Below are positions 1 to 13,190 of a DNA stretch of 64,000 bases, piece by piece. Under the pieces are notes generated by a model. That model made no database searches. It worked only from the letters and a program-made list of their open reading frames with translations, and was not told the DNA's origin. Source of the DNA: Eutrigla gurnardus (Eukaryota; Chordata; Actinopteri; Perciformes; Triglidae). Numbering within the stretch: the stretch's first letter is position 1; each line of letters opens with the position of its first letter. Position numbers and translations under genes: made by a program. Location: NCBI GenBank assembly GCA_963514095.1, contig OY741275.1, forward strand, positions 7,461,151 through 7,525,150. Direction: 5' to 3'.

Positions 1-92
1 AATATATAATAGAAGATGCAGAAGTGGCAGGTAAACTGCAGTTATGGTCTAAAATGTATATGACTGTTTCATTTTTTAACAGAAACACACCG

Positions 93-98
93 TTTATT
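93..98 (-). terminator. dnajc10: dnajc10 polyadenylation signal
   Basis: AATAAA on the minus strand, about 450 nt beyond the stop codon at 549-551. It is the most distal canonical hexamer visible for this gene. The 3' UTR between contains a long CA/TG tract (161-260), which would be CA-rich in the mRNA. Confidence 0.5.
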
Positions 99-156
99 CT
101 GAAGGTCCAACAGTTTCTACATGAACAATAAAATACAATATGTCCACATTGAGCTC

Positions 157-160
<4 letters not shown>

Positions 161-213
<53 letters not shown>

Positions 214-223
214 GCGTGTGCGT

Positions 224-260
<37 letters not shown>
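161..260. repeat. (TG)n microsatellite with internal TGCG block
   Basis: About 100 bp of TG dinucleotides. The middle, about 207-236, alternates TG with CG, giving alternating purine-pyrimidine DNA throughout. It lies in the predicted 3' UTR of dnajc10, where the mRNA carries the CA strand. Confidence 0.95.
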
Positions 261-261
<1 letters not shown>

Positions 262-548
262 CAGTAACATGTCCAGTATCCAGTGTCCCACAGTTTTACT
301 TCATAGAGTAAATACAAACAATGGAGACAAAATAAAAACAAATAAAAAAGGCAGAAGTGTTCAGTACATTCAGCACAGCAGGTAACAGTCGGTGTTCAGT
401 CCATCTGTCTGTCTGCCTCTGTGTTACAACTGTGCTCTTCTCAAGGAGTGTTGGCTGATTGATCGTTGTGCTGGACCAATCAAAATCACCTCCGTCCTTC
501 CCTGACCAATCAGCTTACTGGTCTCTCCAATGGCACCTGCTCAGTCCA

Positions 549-3500
549 TCAGAGCTCGTCCTAAAGAGAAGAAGACAGGCGTCAGACTCTGCTTCTCTGT
601 CGGATCTGGGTTTCAAATGTGTGGTTAACAGACATTTACCTTCCCTTTGTTGTGTAACTTTGGTGACAGCTGCTGTAACCGTTGCCTGACTGTCTCCGAA
701 ATCACGTTAGCATCTCGGCTATTGATGTGTTCTCCACTGTGTTCATACTGTCAACACACACACACACACACACATACATGTTTAGACTTTGAAAAACACA
801 TTTCAGAAGAAGGTCCTTTGGTGCTCTAAGGGGTTGTTTCAGTGTTTTGTCATGGGACGCTCCATCTCATGTTCTGGAAAGATAACTAACAAAGAAGCAA
901 GGCTCACACTTCAGATACTTCCATCATCATCAGCTCAGGAAATAAATATTGCCGTGTCCGAAATCAATCATGGAAGTAGCCAACATCTTGCTTCTTTCTC
1001 ATCTCTCTATTGAGAGTTGCACAGTATCAGAACCGATCAGTCAGGATGTACGTATCGGATAGCTGACACATGATATGATCCAGCATTTCAGGCTCTACTG
1101 GAGGCATTTCCAATACATGTATCGGAACAACTCTGTTTATTTCTAAGTGCTGCTGCTTCGTGTGCATGTCCTCACCCTCCTTGCTCCCAGGTACGGGTAG
1201 AATCTGACAGTTGGGTAGGCGGTAATTCCAGCTGATTGACAGGTCTGATGATGAGCCTGACAGTCCACCTTCCCTGCTCGAACCTTCCCTTTAAGAACCT
1301 GCCAACACAGAGAATATCTCAACTAGAATTCATATTTTTGTGTGATTTCTGTCACAGCCTGTAGCTGCTGGGAGAGCGCCGTCAACTTTACCTTTGCATC
1401 TTCAGATAAAAAGGAATATCTAGAGAAAGAAAAACAAGTCTCACCCGAGCCAGGACCTCGAACTCTGGGGCGAAGTGTTGACAGGGTCCACACCAAGGGG
1501 CATAGAAATCCAGAATCCAATGATCCCGACTCGACATAACCAGTGACTTAAAGGACTCTGGAGTCAGGTCCACCGAAGCTCTAGGTAAAGAGCTGAACAC
1601 ACAAGACATTAACACAACTACAGGACTCCACCTCAACACAATTAATGATTCATTTGACACCAGAAAGACAGAAAAGAAAGAAAGACGGTTTATGTCTCAC
1701 CTCAGTGCCCATGATCTCAGTGAATGGGCATCTCTGTGCCAACCAGAATAACTCCTGAGGAGACACACAGATGGAGAAACAGGATCAATAAGCTAAGTGT
1801 TCAATATGTCACAGTGGGTTTGACTGGATGAAATGCATTTGCCTAGAATAAACACATCTTTGAACTAGTTCTGTACTGGATGTGCAAAGATGAAAACTAT
1901 CCATCTTATCTTCCGACTCCCGTTAAGAAAAATATTGCCCAACATGCCACAGCATGTTAAAAAATGTCAGTACATATAGAATGAGGATTTCAAATTGTGG
2001 TGCATACGTGTAGCGCTCTGACTGCCGGGTGTTGCCGGGGTACAGGCGGATTTCAGGGTACGCCCTCACATTCTGACCCTGACAGAACGACTGAAACTGC
2101 TTACAGTCGACTGAACCAACCAGGATCTGACCTGACAGCATCTGGATGGTGAGATACAGAAAGAAAAAGACACACAGGTTAGACAAGCTTCACTGTTCAC
2201 GATATGCTTCCTGCAGGTAAAGGCTGTTGTTTTGTCAAAAGGGGGTAGAGGTATAAAGTTATTTAGCCCAGCCCTAGCTCCAGTATTTCTCTGCAGGGTG
2301 TTTAACCCAGTGTATGGCCTAGAAGATTTAGAGTCAAACCGTAGGCATTACTGTGTGCTGGTTTTCTCTACACAGCCTGCACTTTTTTCAGCTTGTGGGG
2401 TATTTGCACTGTAGGCGTGTATATGATGATGTGTGTAGTGTGTGTTTTACCCTGGCCATGCGTCTCCACTCTGGAATCAGAGCCTGACAGGGTCCACACC
2501 ATGGAGCGTAAAAATCCACCGCCCAGATCTGCCCCTCAGCTCGCCCTGCAACCAGCACAAATGTTGAATAAGTAGTAACAACAGTATTAGTTAGAAAAGC
2601 AACTAAGAACTTGAACTGAAATATTTAAATTCTAAACATAAACCCTTCCTCGAGGCTATGTCTAAACTAAGGGCTGTGGGTTTTCACTAAGAAATGGACA
2701 AGTTTTAACAACTGCAGTAACACCTTCATAACAAACCTATTCTGGTGCTGCTCTGACTGGACAAGTAGTTTCACTAATATAGCATGTAACTGTTAAGAAC
2801 CTCCAGAGTACAAACTGTATGTTTTCTGCTAAAGTGCCGACAGGTCTAAACAGAACTCAGGAACTAGACATTTTTGTGCAACAAATTAAATTCAAACATT
2901 TATGATTATTGAACCAGGAATATGTGTTTTACCTTTAACTTTCTCGCTGAAGGTGGAAGGATCCAGGACCATCACAGACGGATTGACCAGATCCTGCAGA
3001 GACAGAGAGAATCTCTTTCAGCCAAAGATATTCTTCATTAGGTGTTGATGTAACCTTTTTTGTTGTTGTTGAAACCCCTTTTTGGGAAGGTGGCAGCAGT
3101 AATAATAACTCCCTGCTAACAAAAGCACTAGGAGTAGTGTGTATTATGTGGTATAAGTATGTCATTGGTGTGTAGTAGTACCTGTATGAACTCTAGGATG
3201 CCGTCAGCTGAATGTTGTCCTTCATATTCATGAACAGAGGAGCCATTGAAGATCACTGTGGTGGGATAAGCCTGAATATTATACTGATGAACAGAGAGAG
3301 AGAAAAATTAACAACTTGTCTGTGGTATGGACCTGTTTTTAACACAATGGTGCAGTCCAGATGTGTGCATGCTTACCATAGAGCAGAGGTTTTGGTGAAT
3401 GGTACAGTCCAGAGTACCAAACTTCATCTGTCCAGCCAACTGGATTGAAGCTTTTCTCAGTTCAGGCAATAAGGCTCGACATGGAGGACACCACTGCACA

Positions 3501-6500
3501 CACGAATCAAACATCATGTATCAATTTAATATGCAAGTAGGTGACATCACATGCACTACTTTTTTTAAGCATGCCCAGGTCTCCATTGCAGCCGAGGCAG
3601 GCATTTTTAACAAAGAGCTTGTAATTTACACAGTCCGCATTTTCTCCCGTTGCCAACATACTAGGGAGCAACGAAGTAGTTAATTCCTGCCTGTCTCTCT
3701 ATCGCTCACTGTTTGTGTTGGAGGTGTAACTCAATCATCGGCCCTGAAGGTAAACAGGGAGTCAGAGTGTGCCAGCATAAAACTACAGAGGGTTGAATCA
3801 AACATATCAGTAATGACGTGGCATTAGCACCTGTATTTTTATGATCAGTAAGTGTATGGGACTTTATTTAATGTTGCTGTGCTTCCCTGCAGAGGACCAA
3901 GAGTCCACAACACATAAACACGCCAACCACTGACACAGAAGTGCTTCAGCCTAGGGGTGTGCATCTATCCTATGAGATGTATTTAGGTACCTGGTTCAGT
4001 ACGGCAACACGCACTACAAACAGGTTCAGTTGGTCAAAAACTACAAAAGGCCCGACATGAACAGAACCAAGTATCATTATTTAAAAATAGTAGTGACACG
4101 CAACCTCAATCAATCAATCTTCAAAATACAACAATGTGTTACAAACCGGAGCAAAGAAGTCGACCAGCCAGGGCTCCTTTCTGTCTGAAGGGAAGTTGTC
4201 GGGTCTCAGAGTCGTCACATGAGCACGAACGCTGTCCTTCGCAAAACCCACAATGTTGTACAACACATCTTTACCTACAGACAGGACAGACACACAGGAC
4301 ATACAGACAGGGTGAAAACAAGCTAACTGGAATATGATACGATATCAGTGAGACACCACTCCAGGAACCGTCACCTTACCGTGGTGGAGAGGTATGTGTG
4401 TCCCTATGACCCTGAGGTCTGTTGTCTGGAGTTTTGTGCTCCTGGTAGGGTCTCCTATGGCAAATTGGTCTCAGGCGAGGGGGCCAGACTAAGAACGGTT
4501 CACAAAGACCCTATGAAGAAGCAAGGGAGAAGAGGAGCGACCCGGCCCGGAGGAAGCCCGGGGCTCCCGTCTGGAGCCAGGCCCAGAGGGAGGACCCAGA
4601 GGCTGGTGGCCGGGCTTGCCAGGGAGCCCAGGCAAATCTACCTGTCAATCTTCGTTCCTCATGACCGAAATAACTAGATTGCATACATCGGTTAGAAATG
4701 AGTTTCCTCAGGAGGGTGGCTGGCGTCTCCCTTAGAGATAGGGTGAGAAGCTCAGTCATCCGTGAGGGACTCGGAGAAGAGCCGCTGCTCCTTTGCGTTG
4801 AAAGGAGACAGCTGAGGTGGTTTAGGCATCTGGTAAGGATGCCCCCTGGGCGCCTCCCTAGGGAGGGGTTTCAGGCACGCCCAGCTGGGAGGAGGCCACA
4901 GGGAAGACCCAGGACTAGGTGGAGAGATTATATCTCCACACTGGCCTGGGAACACCTCGGGATCCCCCAGTCAGAGTTGGCTGATGTGGCCTGGGAAAGG
5001 GATGTTTGGGGTCCGCTGCTGAAGCCTGACCCGGATCAGCGGTTGAAGATTAGATGTGATCAATGAGACAGGTAATTCTTCTGTGACTTTTTAGCTATTA
5101 GTTGTTAGTTTAAAGGATGTGTACTTATTTCCAGGTTCAGACTTTTATATTTTGGGTTTCTATTAGACCATTTTTACTTACATGTGTTCAAAAACACTTT
5201 TTTTTTTTAAATCTTTAAGCCTCCCTCCCAAAACCCGGTTTGGTCTGATTGGTCAGCATTTTTCAGGCTTCTGTATTTATGCCCTTTAGCTGCACTTCTA
5301 CCAGTGACAGTATAGTTGTGACATCACAACAATGGCTCATTTAAAGGCACAGTTTATGAATTCAGGCTGAATGGATTTCTCTAAAGATTAAGCGTTTTGT
5401 TGAGCATGGAAATCTCACTTCCACCTTCTCTGGTTCAAACTTCTTATATATGAACATTTGTTCATAAATGAAAACTTAATTTGTTTTGTGATAACTGAAT
5501 ATCTTTTGGACTGGTGAGAAAAAAACAACACATTTGAAGACAAGTAAAAAGGAAATTAAAGACGCCTGTGGTACTGACCATGGTGGATCTCAAAGTCCTG
5601 GATTCCCAGTCCTTTGAAGACAGCCAAACAGGGTTTATGGATGTAGAGTGGCTGACACAACTTTGAGTCTGCTGTACAGTCGACTCTGCCAACCTAGAGA
5701 GACAGACGGTCAGCTGGACCTACAGGCAAAGGCAGAGAGAGACGTACTGCGGGACAGACAGACAGTTACCTGTATGTGGTCATTTCGGAGGAAAGCTGGT
5801 AGCTTCTTGTACTCATTGGAGGCGGGGCTTCCGTGCCCAAATGTGAAACTCACCAACCAGCGATGTTGGGCCAGCTTCCTCTGGGGACAGGAAGATACAA
5901 CAGGATGAGCATTTGAACGTGTATTGTAGGGGTTCATGTGTACCTGGACGCTGAAGGGCATATTTGAGTGTGTGTACCTGGAAGCTGTCGCTGGTCAGCA
6001 GTTCCAGATCAGGCAGATGGTTGATGGCCTGGTTGTAGATCTCTTTACTGTCCAGAGTATTCAGCCACTGGAACACGTTCATATTGAGTCAGTGCTGCAG
6101 TACTACACACAGTATCACTACAGACAGTATGGCACTCTCCAAATACTAGGGCTGTCCTCCACCTGACACTCATTAGATTTTGACGAATAATCAATTAAGT
6201 TGATTTTATCGACAGATCTGTAAAAGTGAGTTTCTCCACGAAGAATCGCACAAATGCACCACTTTAAATCTTGTGTTTACCAGATATGTGTTGCTACGTT
6301 TCTTTGGGCTAGATTATTCAGCATGACAAAAAACACAAAAAAGACTAATCAACTAAAGAAATATTAGTCGAGTAAGACCAAAATCAAATAAGAGGGGGCG
6401 GTCCTACCAAATACAGAGAGTGAAGCCTTCGCTGTCTTACCAGTATGCTGTCTTTTTGATCCAGAGAACTTCCAGCTGGGAACAAAGCAGTCACTCCACT

Positions 6501-9500
6501 GGTCACCTGAAATATAGCAGAAGGATTAGACACCGATACCAGTAGGCCTACTACAATTCAAATACACCCCTACATCTAAAACTACTACTGCTGTTGCAAC
6601 AACTGCTCTTCTTGCTGGGCTTCTTTTTCTACCTGGAAATAAATCTTAAAACATTTCAGAACAGCTGAGGGCACGGTGTGTTCAGAATAAACACGTGTGC
6701 TGCTTTGCAGATGATTTTCTTTTATATAAATCCAACTCGCAAAGAATGTCTATCAGTAGTATTGCAGTATTGCCGACCCATACCTGGAAACTGTCACAGA
6801 GCTGTTCCTGTGAGGTGCAGTCCATCCATCCCACCTTAACGAGACCATCCTACACACACACACACACACACAAAAAACATTTAAAATGGATTCTCACATC
6901 CAAGTCAACAGAAATGAAAGAGAGAGGCTGTGTTTGCACAGTCGAACAATGGTAATTGGAGAATGCATGTAGACAATGCAATTGTAGGCAGTGATTCCAA
7001 ACCTGTGTGTTAGGACCTCTAAAAAGAGTCACACAATACATTTGAGGGAGGAAATAGGTTTATTTTTCTTAACTTATAATAAGAAATTTCTAGAACCAAA
7101 ATGCCATGTCAGTCTGCTGATCGGATCAAACACACTCCCATTATCGGGATGATCCTAATATCATCACGAGTGACTTGAAAAAGCTGTCTAGATCACTATC
7201 GTGGAAGAGGAGTGAAAAATGTAGCCTAATTTAAAAAAAATACATGTTTTTAATTTATTGAGGCAGGGAGAGCATTTGAGTCATGATTATCTTATTTTCA
7301 GATTTTTTGGTTGTTTTTCACACAAAACAAAGTTGGGTGCCTTATCTGTGGTGCAATCAAATATTATTTTTTTTAACTAAATGTTAAAAAGGGATTCCAG
7401 CATGTAATCGTGATATTGCATTTTCATATAAGCACTGCTCTTGGAGAGTTTGCAGCCTTACACACCCAGTGTGTTACATTGTGTGAAACAACATTTCAGC
7501 TTGATTTCCATTCTAAAATGTAAGCTTTTATTTCTTTAAAGTGTATTAATATATTTTTGCATTGGCAGAGGGGGTCCATAATTAATATTATGATATTACA
7601 ACTGAGTTCTCACCAACATCCCCGCCACCTTCTGTCTTGTTCTTGGCTCCAGGCAATCTGAGAGAGCGAGAGTGAGAGAAGAACGTCATTACCAAATGCC
7701 AGGCTAGCTAGCTATATACTCTGCTATACATCCACATCATGCAACACCAAGAGACATTTCATTGTTTCAAGGGAGAATCAGGCATACAGGAACATTTTCA
7801 TCAACGAAAAAACCCTCATAGAAACATACATCATGTATACATGTGTGTTACCTCCAGTGTCACAGCAGAAGGTGATCAGCCAGCCGAGCCCAGCCGAGTA
7901 CGCACTCTCTATCTCACTAAACACGTTACCTGTCAAAAACACAACCACACCCACAATGTCAGACTACACAGAGCGGTGATAAACCAGCCTGCTTATTAGA
8001 GATAAGATGTAACCTGTGAGTGATGATTCACAGTTTACCTTGCCAGAGCTCAGTGACGGTTGTTGTGATGAACTTCATGGAGAAGCGGACCATGCTGTCT
8101 TTAGATCGCTCCCCATTGAACTTCTCTGGGCTCTAGAAGAAGAGACCTAAGTGTTAATGATGAGTAAACAAGACTCTTCATGATGACCTGACAGAATTCA
8201 GCTTAGCGAGACTTATTCAGGGCAAGTCAATAAAAGCAGGTGGTGAAGCTCACTAAAGCCCAAGTTATGCTTCCGCGTCGACACAACGCAAGGGGGCTTG
8301 CGGACCCCTTACGTCCTTGCGGACCCCCCTTACGTCCAACGCAAGGGCCTGACGTGTGCCTCACAAAAATCCTAGACGCGCGCCGAGGCGACGCAACGCC
8401 AACGCAACGCCAACGCAGCGGCATTGGCTGTGATTGGTCCGCTAACTACATCCGCTGGAGACCGCTTTCCGGTTTCCACTCATAAACACCGCCATTTAAA
8501 CTTTTAAAAGGCTACTTTTATTGTTTTCACCTCGTTTTATTGTTTGCACCTTCTCGCTTTTGCACAAAGAAATAAAACACCAAGTTCTGAAAAATAGTGG
8601 ATGTTTAAAGCCGGAAAGTAAACAAATAGGCTATAACGAGGCTAACGACGATATACGGCAAGAGTCTCGGTCGGTCGGTCAGTCTTTACAAAAAACATAG
8701 CGCCCTCTACCGGTGTGGCATTGAATTGCATTTCGACACGTAAACCCAACGCAGAACCATCACGGTCTCCAAGCAACTGCGTGGCCGTTGCGTTATCACT
8801 ACGCGGAAGCATAATCAGGGCTTAAGCAAACACATCAGTCAAATACAAAATATGAGAAAGTCTATCTTGTTCTTTGCTTAATTGCCAATGAGGAAGTTGA
8901 TCGTTGCATTTTTTGTTGCCAAACACTCACATTTGAACAGTTTTCATTTGCACAACATGAGTAACACAACTGAGACATAAAGGTCATGTTATAGATCATG
9001 TTATTCCAATAAAACCCAAGCCCAATATTGTCACAAACATTTAAATCAGTTTACATGAGATCAAATTGTTTTTTTTCCTCTCCAAAAAGAGGCAGATCTT
9101 AAATAAATTACAGATCCACTGACCTAACGTAGACATTATATATTAATAGAGTTAAACTTCAGTCAAATGCACAGTGAGCAATGACTGGTACACTTGCATA
9201 GTCACCAAAAGCCTACTGTTGAGCTGTCGTTGGATGAGCTTGTTATTCTGAAATTTCCCTTTTTTATTCATGCAACAGGCCGATGATTTCCAGGTTTCCA
9301 GCTCCTCATTTAAAACGGCCTCCACCTGACTGAGCAGGTGCACTTCGATTTTATCCAATGCAGTGTTCTTTAATGTCACAGCCCATATCTCACTCCCATT
9401 CGTTAGCTAGATGATCAATAAGGAAATAATCGATAAACAGACCTGTCCTGCTCTGAATATGAAAAGGCTAGGGTAGCTGTTGATGCCTTTACTCCTGCAG

Positions 9501-11310
9501 AGATGGTTGTTGTCTCCACAGTTCACAGCTCCGATCCTGATGACTCCATCCATCTCTTTGGCAAACTCCCTCCACTGAAAGACAAACATGTGAGTACCAA
9601 ACTTCCTAAATGTAACATAATGGAACCTGCAGATAACATTTGAGATGGAAATTAAACAGAAAAATTTAAAAAGATTTCAAACCAGAAACACGGGCTTAAA
9701 AGGACAAATTGAAGTAAAAGCTTATGAAAATGAAGAATCATGAAGGCTGCATTGAGCTGCTAACAAGGTGTTGTCAGTTCCGTGTTGAAGTGTGTTACGT
9801 TAGGTTTTAAGTGTGTGCGTGTTTATTATGTATTCATCATTATCTTACCGCTGGAGCCAGCTGATGACAGTGTGAGCATCGTGGGAAATAGAAGTTGATG
9901 AACCAGATTTCTCCAGAGTTCACGGCTGCCTCTGAAACACACAGAGTTATCGCCCGTTTACCTCAGGTCTGCTATTTCATACACAAAACCCATGTTTTAG
10001 TGTGCTGTCTCACAGTCATGAGACAGTGACGCCAAAGAGAAACAGTAGAATTGTTTGAGATTAAAAGTTTCCAGCAGCCTTCAGAGAATTTACAGGAAGT
10101 CATAGAAAGTCACATCCTGTTAGATGCAATCTGTAGTTTGCGACCACATTTGGATTTATTTATATATGTTTGTAAATACCTGTAGAAATTCTATCGTTCC
10201 TTATTTTTATGTTTGCATTATAAAGCAGGCTGGAATTGCTCATTTTTATAAGTGCTATATAAATAACCTTTAATATTGTGTTATTATATCAGCCACACAA
10301 GGTTTGTGTTTGTTAACAGATTAAACTAGTATTGCACAACATGAGACCTACAATCTAGTATTAAATATTAGAATTGATGATCCTACAACACCCATGTAAA
10401 GCCATTGCGGATGTTACTAAATAGCAAACGCAGTGCACCTAGAAACTGAAACCAACGGCTCAAGATAAACTGTGGCAAAACAGAGGTTCTTCTGAAGGCG
10501 TGAAAATAAAAAATGGCTCTTACCAAAGTCTCCGCTGTCCAACGTAATGATCTCCAAATCATCATCGTAGATACCTGGACAGAAAGAGAGTTAAATATCA
10601 AACAACTGTGTAAGATTTCTTCACAGCAAAATGAGTTCATGGTTTTTAAAGATAACATTTGAATGTCCTATCATAGCTTTAATATAAACCGTCATTAAAA
10701 AAAAAAAGATGTGCATCGTTGGGAAGACTTACCAAAGTCATATCGGTAGAAGTTCCAGCTCTCGTAGCGTCCTCCCTGCTGCTGCTCATCCAATCCTTTT
10801 TCTCCATATTTATCATATTTCTTTCTGAGCTCTTCATCCTTCAGGACCTCGTAGGCTCGATTCACCTGCAGGAACTTTTCATGGGCTGAGGCGTCGCCCT
10901 AAAACACAACACTTTATTAGGGTTGACGGTTTTGCGTTGTGTGAGCTTTGTCAGGGTTTTTCAGAAGATCTAGGTTTAAGCTGAGTGTTAGGGGTTGAGT
11001 TTGTTCGCAAGTACACATGTACATCTACAGTACGTAGGTTTATAGGGGAAATCAAGGGAATTGTCTTAAATATGTTTTCAGACTTCTCAGACTAACTCAC
11101 TGGGTTTTTGTCGGGGTGCATGGTGAGTGCCAGCTTCTTGAAAGCCTGTCGTATCTCTCTGGTTGTGGCCTCCCTGCTGACTTTCAGCAGACTGTAGTAG
11201 TCTTGGTTTTCAGCCCAAACTGCCGCCAGCAGGATGACGAGGAGTAGCGGTGGCACCATAACCTGGATGGGAAGAGGCCGCCGATCCCTGAGGACAACCC
11301 TGTGCCCCAT
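549..11310 (-). CDS. dnajc10: DnaJ homolog subfamily C member 10 (ERdj5), spliced, complete
   Basis: ER-lumen disulfide reductase that works with BiP in folding and ER-associated degradation. Coding exons read on the minus strand: 11310-11101, 10898-10733, 10574-10524, 9931-9849, 9574-9443, 8132-8039, 7929-7852, 7657-7614, 6849-6784, 6506-6441, 6067-5978, 5880-5770, 5693-5579, 4274-4147, 3493-3377, 3283-3182, 2993-2933, 2545-2451, 2141-2008, 1754-1701, 1580-1445, 1298-1176, 747-640, 560-549. They sum to 2,376 nt, 791 aa plus stop; human is 793 aa. Seen: hydrophobic signal segment (about residues 17-33), J domain with HPD at 65-67, thioredoxin motifs CSHC (161-164), CPPC (480-483), CGPC (588-591) and CGPC (696-699), and KDEL at the C-terminus. 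The redox-inactive Trxb region lies between the first two motifs. The ATG at 11310 keeps a short basic stretch before the signal segment; an in-frame ATG at 11259 (residue 18) could also serve. The gene diverges from nup35. Confidence 0.95.
4350..5066 (+). mobile_element. Truncated non-LTR retrotransposon in a dnajc10 intron
   Basis: Lies in the intron between dnajc10 exons 4274-4147 and 5693-5579, opposite to the gene. The right part (4698-5066) reads as the C-terminal tail of a fish LINE reverse-transcriptase protein, with an RWFRHLVRMPPGRLP-type stretch and a GRPRTRWRDY motif. The left part (about 4350-4650) matches, from memory, the 5' portion of the same kind of element. The polymerase core between them is missing, so this copy is internally deleted and inactive. 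The family is not certain (RTE-, L2- or Rex-like). Confidence 0.75.
6146..6400. repeat. Probable degenerate hAT-like non-autonomous element
   Basis: Begins with TAGGGCTGTC and contains GACGAATAATCAATTAAGTTG near one end and GACTAATCAACTAAAG near the other. This matches the common teleost element whose ends carry TAGGGCTGTC and an AATCGATTAGTC-like segment. It lies in the dnajc10 intron between exons 6506-6441 and 6067-5978. The right end is eroded, so the boundaries are approximate. Confidence 0.4.
8257..8822. mobile_element. Non-autonomous DNA transposon, 566 bp, PIF/Harbinger-like
   Basis: Both ends read AGCCC...TTATGCTTCCGCGT inward (8257-8278 and the reverse complement of 8801-8822), with about three mismatches. 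The element is flanked by TAA on each side (8254-8256, 8823-8825), the 3-bp duplication typical of PIF/Harbinger. TTAA with one change, as in Kolobok, is the alternative. It is GC-rich, with short direct repeats around 8290-8345 (GCGGACCCCTTACGTCC-type) and no transposase frame. It sits in the intron between dnajc10 exons 9574-9443 and 8132-8039. Confidence 0.75.
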
Positions 11311-12848
11311 CACCAGTTCTCCCAGTATAATCACAATGACCAACAGAGGACGAGCAGCTGGAACACACAGGCACAAACATTATTCCTTCATCACTGCTAC
11401 CACGTTTATTGCAGTGTAGTGAAGAAGGTTAATTTGATATGTAGTCCACCCAACCCTGTAGCCATCAACATTTTCCAGTTAGGCATGATTGATATGCAAA
11501 CAACTAAAAATAACAAATGAAGTCATCATTGGCTAGGCAGAATGGCATGTAGCAAGGTAATTGTATTAATTACTCTGCTTTGTTCTCTGTGTGTCGAAAC
11601 ATCCTGCTTGCATATGTGGCGAGAGCGGATTGGCTCGGAGGAGCTGGGGGAGTGTCTGCTGCCAATTGGGTCCCATCCGCCCCTCTACCTTTCTATCTGA
11701 CATCTGAGGATATCAGGCATAACCCTGTGAGCATTGTCCATAGTGTATAAAGCGTCTCTCTGTTTCAGGAAGTCTTTGGGGTGGACTTCCATTTTTTTTC
11801 CCCTCTTATTGTCCTTAATTTCCCATTTTGGAATTTGGTGTGGACAGAGTGGATCCTGCACCCCAATTAGATACTTTTGTTGTTATGTCATCATAAAAGA
11901 TGAGTTCAGATTTGACCAGTTTATCATAATAAAGCTTATACGTACATCGAAAGAGTTATTGGTGGCCGTAATAATTCCTCCTGTCTATACTATCGCTTTA
12001 AAGCTTGACTCCAATTTAAGAATTGGGAAAAATCTGATTAAGTCAATATGCTGCATCAGCAGTCTGAGTAAGAGAAAGCAAGGGGGGATCTCCGAAAGTT
12101 ACAGTAGTTTTAGTACGATTCCATCATTTTGTTTCTGCAGCGAGTATTCTTATAGTAACACAAAGAGGAGGTGCATGCATTTATGCAAAGAACGACTCAT
12201 TTAGGGACCATTTAGGGTCAGTATGACCAGACGAATGATTATAACAGCTTTATTACAGAATAACTTATTCAGTGTACATGCAGCTTGTGGAAATGTTATT
12301 CATATTGAACCTATCGTTCAACACACCTTTTGAAATAAATGAGTCAACTGCAACTTTCCGGCCTGGATTGAGGACCTGGAAGGAGCAAACCTTTGTGACG
12401 TAACGATTTAAAAGGGGTGTAACAGCAATTTACAGACACATGTCTAAACCATTTAAGTAGAAACTCTGCAATATATCCACGTATAACCAATCCTATCCTC
12501 CAGCATAGCCGCCTGCATATTGGCAACCACATGTAAGCCCTTTTGAAAATGAAAAGATAAATGTCTTTTTTTTGTTTCAGTGTTAAATCAGGTAAAACAC
12601 GAAAGCAGCAGAACATCTCGTCATATACGAACACAGAGAAACGAATACCAAATGTCGGGCTTAGAAAATGCAACGGAGGAAAACAGGCGGCCAGAGCATT
12701 CTGAGACAAATTGGTACATTTAGTTTGCATATGTCGTAACGTTAAATAACGTTAAACAGCAATAAAACACGCATAATAATGTAGATAACATATTTATAAC
12801 ATGTAAAAAAAAAAAACAGTGATAACGGAATATAGAGAACACACTTAC

Positions 12849-13190
12849 ACAACAGTCAAAGAGCTCGCTGCTGGATATTTACTCTGGCGGGTGTCCACAG
12901 GGTGGGATATTAAATTCCTCGGGTTTTACGTCTTTAGAGGAGCTGAATGAAGCTAAGCTAGCAAGCTGCGCGTCCCAAGTAAGCAGAAACTAATACAACT
13001 TGCTAGCTAATTAGCTTGAAGGCGACATTAAGCTAACTGCAGTGTGTCGGTTTAGCTCAAGTTAACATCTATATATCATTAACAAAGTGTAGACCTGATA
13101 TAAACAGCTGCTTCGTTACCTTAGACGCGTCTTAAGTTTTGAAAGCCTCCAGAGCTGAAGATCCGCATCAGTCTCCGGTTCAGACCGGCA
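12849..13190 (-). promoter_or_regulatory. dnajc10: dnajc10 5' region: candidate untranslated first exon(s) and promoter
   Basis: The first coding exon of dnajc10 has an acceptor at 11358-11359, upstream of the ATG, so at least one untranslated exon must lie further out. Two minus-strand donors fit: GT at 13119-13118 after a GC-rich stretch, and GT at about 12848-12847. The sequence just beyond 13,190 looks like a TATA-less promoter. Which donor is used cannot be decided from sequence alone; the transcription start is inferred. Confidence 0.4.

Noticed and set aside
11734..12204. 156-codon plus-strand frame in the dnajc10 5' intron
   Set aside because: Lies antisense in an AT-rich intron, does not start with ATG, and shows no recognisable family.
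12344..12730. 128-codon minus-strand frame upstream of dnajc10 coding exons
   Set aside because: No homology recognised and no splice connection in frame to the dnajc10 protein.
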